Shown: piece after piece, positions 60,774-64,000 of the stretch
Layout of the letters: each line of letters starts with the position of its first letter
Position numbering within the stretch: the first letter of the stretch is position 1
Assembly (NCBI GenBank): GCA_022828225.1
Contig: JAJEJG010000006.1
Coordinates: 151,794-215,793 of the forward strand
Source of the DNA: Nitrospirales bacterium
GTDB lineage: Bacteria; Nitrospirota; Nitrospiria; Nitrospirales; UBA8639
Direction: 5' to 3'
Length of the DNA: 64,000 nt
Translations under genes and position numbers: made by a program
Notes under the pieces: model-generated
Database searches by the model: none
What the model saw: only the letters and a program-made list of their open reading frames with translations
Told to the model about the DNA's origin: nothing

Positions 60774-63050
60774 TTAGAAAACGTTCCCGACGGAAAACTC
60801 AAAAACACTTGATTGCTCCCGGGGCTGAGGATCCAAATTGAGACCCCATGCCGCACGCAGGGGCCCGAACGGCGAAATCCAGCGCACCTCTACTCCTGTC
60901 GCTTTTCGTAAATCGAAATTCAAATTTTCATCTTCGGCAAAACCCTTCCCATAATCAAAAAAGAGGACTCCATTCAATTTTGCAGCAGGAAGGACGGGAA
61001 AAATCAACTCGGTATTCAGAATCAACTGTTTATTCCCGCCGGCCAACGTGCCGGACTCGGTCACGGGACCGGCTCGACCGAATTGAAACCCGCGCATCGT
61101 ATTGATACCGCCGACAAAAAAGAGTTCCGTCAGGGGCACGGAGTCTCCCGAATACCCGTCCGCCATGCCGACACGCCCGCGGAACGCCATCCTGAGATCC
61201 CAAACGGGTAACGGGACGTATTTCAGTCCATCAAGCGCGAACCGGTAGAAATCGTTGGTCCCTCCCAGCACCGAGGTGCCAAAACCCAGACGAAGACCCG
61301 TTCTCGAACCGGTACGCGGATCCTGGAAAAAGTCACGGGTATCCCGAAAAATGCTCGAACGGAACCCCGTCGTGGATTGATCCCCGAGTTGGTTCCGAAT
61401 GAACGACGTGGCGTCATTGGCCACGTTTGTAATTCTGATTTGCTCCCCCACGAGAGTAAAACTTCCCGTGATATATTCGGAAAAGGCCCTTCCCCATTGG
61501 ACCGTTCCGCCCTTTCTCTCTTCCCAGTACGTTAAGAAATTTGTTTGCGTGCTGAACCCGTCCGCTTGGAAGGACGTGGGTCCGTCGAACAGCGCCGGAT
61601 TCCTGAACGTCAGGACGCCAATCGTTCGACGAACACCGACTTGTCCGCGAATTCGGACCAGATAGCCCAAACCGAATAAATTGCCCTCCGTGATATTGGC
61701 AATGGCCGTAAATCGATCGAGAGTGCTGAACCCGCCACCGATGCTGAACTGTCCCGTGGGCTTCTCTTTGACGCGGACCTGTACGTCGACCTTATCTTCC
61801 TCCACGTGTTCGGGAACCAGCTCGACGGTTTCGAAAAAATTCAGATTGTTGAGTCGTTGGAAGCTGCGCTTGATGGCCGCGGAATCCAGGACTTCCTGTT
61901 CATCCACTCGCAACTCCCGGCGCACGACGTTGTCACGCGTCTTATCGTTTCCCGTAATATGAATCTCTCTGACCCGAATCAGCGATCCTTCCTGGACCGT
62001 AAAGGTAATGTCAGTCGTGAGCGTATCAGGGTTCGGAGCGAGATTCGGCGTGATTTCGGCAAAGGCATACCCTTCCGCGCCATACATGTCCGTGACACGG
62101 GAAATTTCGTCCCGGACCGTCGACCGTTGAAACACGTCATCGGGACGGATAAACGAAAACCGCGCAAGCGCGTCGTCTTCAAAAACCGTATTCCCTTCAT
62201 AGCGGACCGTTTGAACCGTATACGGGTGACCTTCACTGATTTGAAAGGTCAGATTCACGGATTCTTTGTCGTCACTCAGTTCAATGGCAGGCGTCCCGAC
62301 CTGGACGTCGAGGTACCCTCTATTCGAATAATATTCCTTGATCCGTTCTATATCGTTGGAGAGTTCTTCCTGGTGCAGGATGCCTGCATCCGTGATGAGG
62401 GAGAGAAACGTGGTCCATTCCTGATTGGCCATCACGCCCAACAAATCTTTCTTGTCGAACACGGTCATGCCGGCGAAATGAATCGTATCGATCTTGGCTC
62501 GCTCGCCTTCCTGGATGAAAAAGGTCACACGATTGCGACTCTCCCGCAATTCCTGAATGATCGGAATGACTTTGGCCTTGTGATACCCGCTTTTTTCATA
62601 TTCCGCCCTAATCTTCTCCGCGCTCGCTTTGGTCGCTTGCCGGTCGAGAAAGACTTGATTCCTCAGCGTGATGACCTCTTTCAACTTGTCGTCCGACAAC
62701 GCATCATTCCCATCAAAGACGATGGCCGTCACGAAGGGTTTTTCCTGCACCACGAAAGTGACCGCGACGCCTTTCGCCGTCGTTTTCGTCTGCACTTGCA
62801 CGTCGTCAAAGAAGCCCATATCGTAAATCCGTCGAATCTGCTGCCGGGTCACCTGAGGTGAAAGCGGATCTCCCGTTTTCAGGGTCACGTTCCCGAGAAT
62901 CGCGTCCGACTCGATTCGCTGATTTCCCGCAATGGCAATGCTTTCCACGACCACGTCCCGTGTCTGACTGAACGCCGGCAAAGACAGACCCGCGAATAGG
63001 CATCCCAACACGAGAAGAACCCCCGGTACGCCACCGGTTATGGCTCTCAT
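60774..63050 (-). CDS. bamA: Outer-membrane protein assembly factor BamA
   Basis: Inserts beta-barrel proteins in the outer membrane. With ATG at 63050 the product is 758 aa with a signal peptide (GVPGVLLVLGCLFAGLSLPAFS). Five POTRA domains follow (~35-350; VVVESIAIAGNQRIESDAI is the first). The barrel has GGFSTLDRFTAIANITEGNL, the FFVGGINTMRGFQ region (equivalent to VRGF, lid lock) and a terminal FEFSVGNVF ending in Phe. Upstream ATGs at 63104/63107 would lengthen the n-region. It heads the lipid A operon, a common arrangement. Confidence 0.93.
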   Translation of the reverse strand: MRAITGGVPGVLLVLGCLFAGLSLPAFSQTRDVVVESIAIAGNQRIESDAILGNVTLKTGDPLSPQVTRQQIRRIYDMGFFDDVQVQTKTTAKGVAVTFVVQEKPFVTAIVFDGNDALSDDKLKEVITLRNQVFLDRQATKASAEKIRAEYEKSGYHKAKVIPIIQELRESRNRVTFFIQEGERAKIDTIHFAGMTVFDKKDLLGVMANQEWTTFLSLITDAGILHQEELSNDIERIKEYYSNRGYLDVQVGTPAIELSDDKESVNLTFQISEGHPYTVQTVRYEGNTVFEDDALARFSFIRPDDVFQRSTVRDEISRVTDMYGAEGYAFAEITPNLAPNPDTLTTDITFTVQEGSLIRVREIHITGNDKTRDNVVRRELRVDEQEVLDSAAIKRSFQRLNNLNFFETVELVPEHVEEDKVDVQVRVKEKPTGQFSIGGGFSTLDRFTAIANITEGNLFGLGYLVRIRGQVGVRRTIGVLTFRNPALFDGPTSFQADGFSTQTNFLTYWEERKGGTVQWGRAFSEYITGSFTLVGEQIRITNVANDATSFIRNQLGDQSTTGFRSSIFRDTRDFFQDPRTGSRTGLRLGFGTSVLGGTNDFYRFALDGLKYVPLPVWDLRMAFRGRVGMADGYSGDSVPLTELFFVGGINTMRGFQFGRAGPVTESGTLAGGNKQLILNTELIFPVLPAAKLNGVLFFDYGKGFAEDENLNFDLRKATGVEVRWISPFGPLRAAWGLNLDPQPREQSSVFEFSVGNVF

Positions 63051-63263
63051 GGAGATTCCGGGCTTGTGAATCGTCGCATGCGATTTCTTGGAACGAATTT
63101 CCATCATTTTGTGTTCCGGACAAAAACGTCCCATTGTCTTCTGGGACAGGGGCAATACAATCACAAGTCAGGCCCGGCACTCAAGGGTGAGAGACATACT
63201 GTGGTTTTCAGGGGACCGGATTCAGATGCTCGGATCTGAAAGGATACGATGAAAAGGTGCGCC

Positions 63264-63292
63264 ATTATAGATCGACCCGTAGGGCTTGTAAA
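63264..63292 (-). promoter_or_regulatory. Near-consensus promoter at transposase remnant end, facing bamA
   Basis: On the minus strand: TTTACA (63292-63287), 17-bp spacer, perfect TATAAT (63269-63264). The -10 overlaps the TAA stop of the decayed transposase and the -35 lies in its coding sequence. It points to bamA, about 205 bp downstream. Confidence 0.55.
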
Positions 63293-63904
63293 GTTTGTGT
63301 ATGGGTCCACCACCTTTGGCACTCGGGTTGGTGTTGAAGAAGGAAGTGTACTGGAGATTGGCGCCCGAGGCTATGGTGAGGCAAGACGGTATTGTCAGTC
63401 AGCAGCCAGTCGGCCAGTTGTCGGTTAAAGGCAGCGAGGTCATCAAACAGCAAATCCTCGTGGTAGTCCACGAAGGTCTCTTGGAGGGTGCGAGTGAACC
63501 GTTCGACATGCGCGTTCAGTCTGGGGGAGCGCGAGGCCGTGCTGCGCACACCAGGGCTGCAACAGGATTTGCAGTTTGGCCTGACCGAGGTTGGGGTAGG
63601 TGGTGCGCAGCCGCCGGATCTCGTGGCTCAGGGCCGGGGGCCACGTCGTCTGCCGGCGACGGCGCGGGGCGCTGGAGCGAGCGGCCAAGGCCTGCGGATC
63701 GCCCTTGGCCTGGAGGAAGTCCCGTTTCCCGCGATAGAGCGTGCGCCGGCTCACCCCACAGGCCTCACCGGTCGCCGCGGGGCCGTCACGAGCACAAAAC
63801 TGCAGAAGAATGACAGGAGGGGCTACGGGGAGGAGCCGCTGCTTCGGAGCAGGTCGCGGCCCCGCGTGCCAGAACGGACCGAGACGGCACCTCAGAACTT
63901 CCAC
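63265..63904 (-). mobile_element. Decayed IS transposase (HTH part and integrase C-terminus, core deleted)
   Basis: Two pieces of one transposase. The upstream piece (from ~63904) has a helix-turn-helix (EACGVSRRTLYRGKRDF) and HEIRRLRTTYPNLGQAKL, as in IS481/IS3-type transposases. After QHGLALP the frame changes and sequence jumps to LNAHVERFTRTLQETFVDYH ... LPHHSLGRQSPVHFLL, the C-terminal end of an rve integrase core. The D-D part of the catalytic core is missing, so the element is inactive. Terminal inverted repeats were not found. GC is higher than the neighbouring operon. Confidence 0.75.
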
Positions 63905-64000
63905 TCCGCCTGCAATTGCAGGCCCTGGTTGACCGGCTGGTCGCCGGCGGGGGCTTGGCGTTGGCCTTCGAGAGTGAGGGTCAGGCCCGAGCCGGCGGTC
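63892..64000 (-). CDS. C-terminus of an outer-membrane beta-barrel-like protein, cut by window edge
   Basis: The last 35 residues of a frame open to the window end: GSGLTLTLEGQRQAPAGDQ and a final LQLQAEWKF, then TGA. Alternating hydrophobic strands and a terminal Phe are typical of outer-membrane barrels. GC-rich. The TGA at 63892-63894 touches the transposase remnant, so the element lies directly behind this gene. Confidence 0.5.
   Translation of the reverse strand, partial: TAGSGLTLTLEGQRQAPAGDQPVNQGLQLQAEWKF

Overview
The window reads as the chromosome of a diderm (Gram-negative) bacterium of moderate GC. It carries a lipid A/Kdo assembly operon with BamA, a Skp-like chaperone, Pal, a TonB-dependent receptor and a porin. 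The mix of LpxI instead of LpxH, an ABC/GldG/DUF4340 cluster, the aroQ-efp-accB-accC order and many short palindromic intergenic repeats fits Nitrospirota (Nitrospira-like) best, but this is inference from gene content; no rRNA or marker tree is available here.

Left third (1-25 kb): mostly housekeeping and cofactor genes in short transcription units on both strands. These include a partial alpha/beta hydrolase, thiaminase-family TenA, an exported beta-helix protein, coaE-trxB-thiI, a dienelactone-hydrolase-like protein that lacks its catalytic residues, and a bifunctional PutA. A biotin/fatty-acid block follows: SDR-bioD facing thiE-accC-accB-efp-aroQ. Then come a Cas4-like/DEDD exonuclease fusion (DUF2779), DUF4112, hemW, a methyltransferase, tRNA-Leu(UAA), a UDP-sugar epimerase, a divergent ClpS-like adaptor, a lysine-rich histone H1-like protein and proC.

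Middle (25.7-42.5 kb) is the accessory-looking part. It has a tandem pair of exported HEAT-repeat paralogues and a very GC-rich gene for a sensor kinase fused to a complete OmpR-type response regulator. Next to it is an AT-rich 280-bp segment with phased A-tracts and a 14-copy array of TGCTAT boxes spaced about one helical turn apart. A small exported protein, a TonB-dependent receptor, a porin, a sodium:alanine-type symporter, a newly noted 56-aa gene, DUF4301, acetyl-CoA synthetase and a Pal lipoprotein with a 27-bp-unit proline repeat follow.

Right third (42.8-64 kb): a four-gene ABC-GldG-DUF4340 operon, a cupin, a DsbA-like protein, tRNA-Ser(GCU) and a few unknowns. Then comes an eleven-gene envelope operon on the minus strand, in transcription order bamA, skp-like, fabZ, lpxA, lpxI, gfo/idh, lpxB, msbA, DUF374 acyltransferase (frameshifted at an A9 run), waaA, lpxK. 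Just upstream of bamA lies a decayed transposase whose stop codon overlaps a near-consensus promoter pointing into the operon. A GC-rich outer-membrane protein fragment lies beyond it at the window edge.

At least six copies of a ~110-bp double-hairpin repeat bounded by CTCTACC/GGTAGAG, two copies of a GTCATTCC/GGAATGAC-bounded repeat and two traces of a third family are scattered between genes, some inside operons. I saw no CRISPR array, rRNA, integrase or intact insertion sequence.
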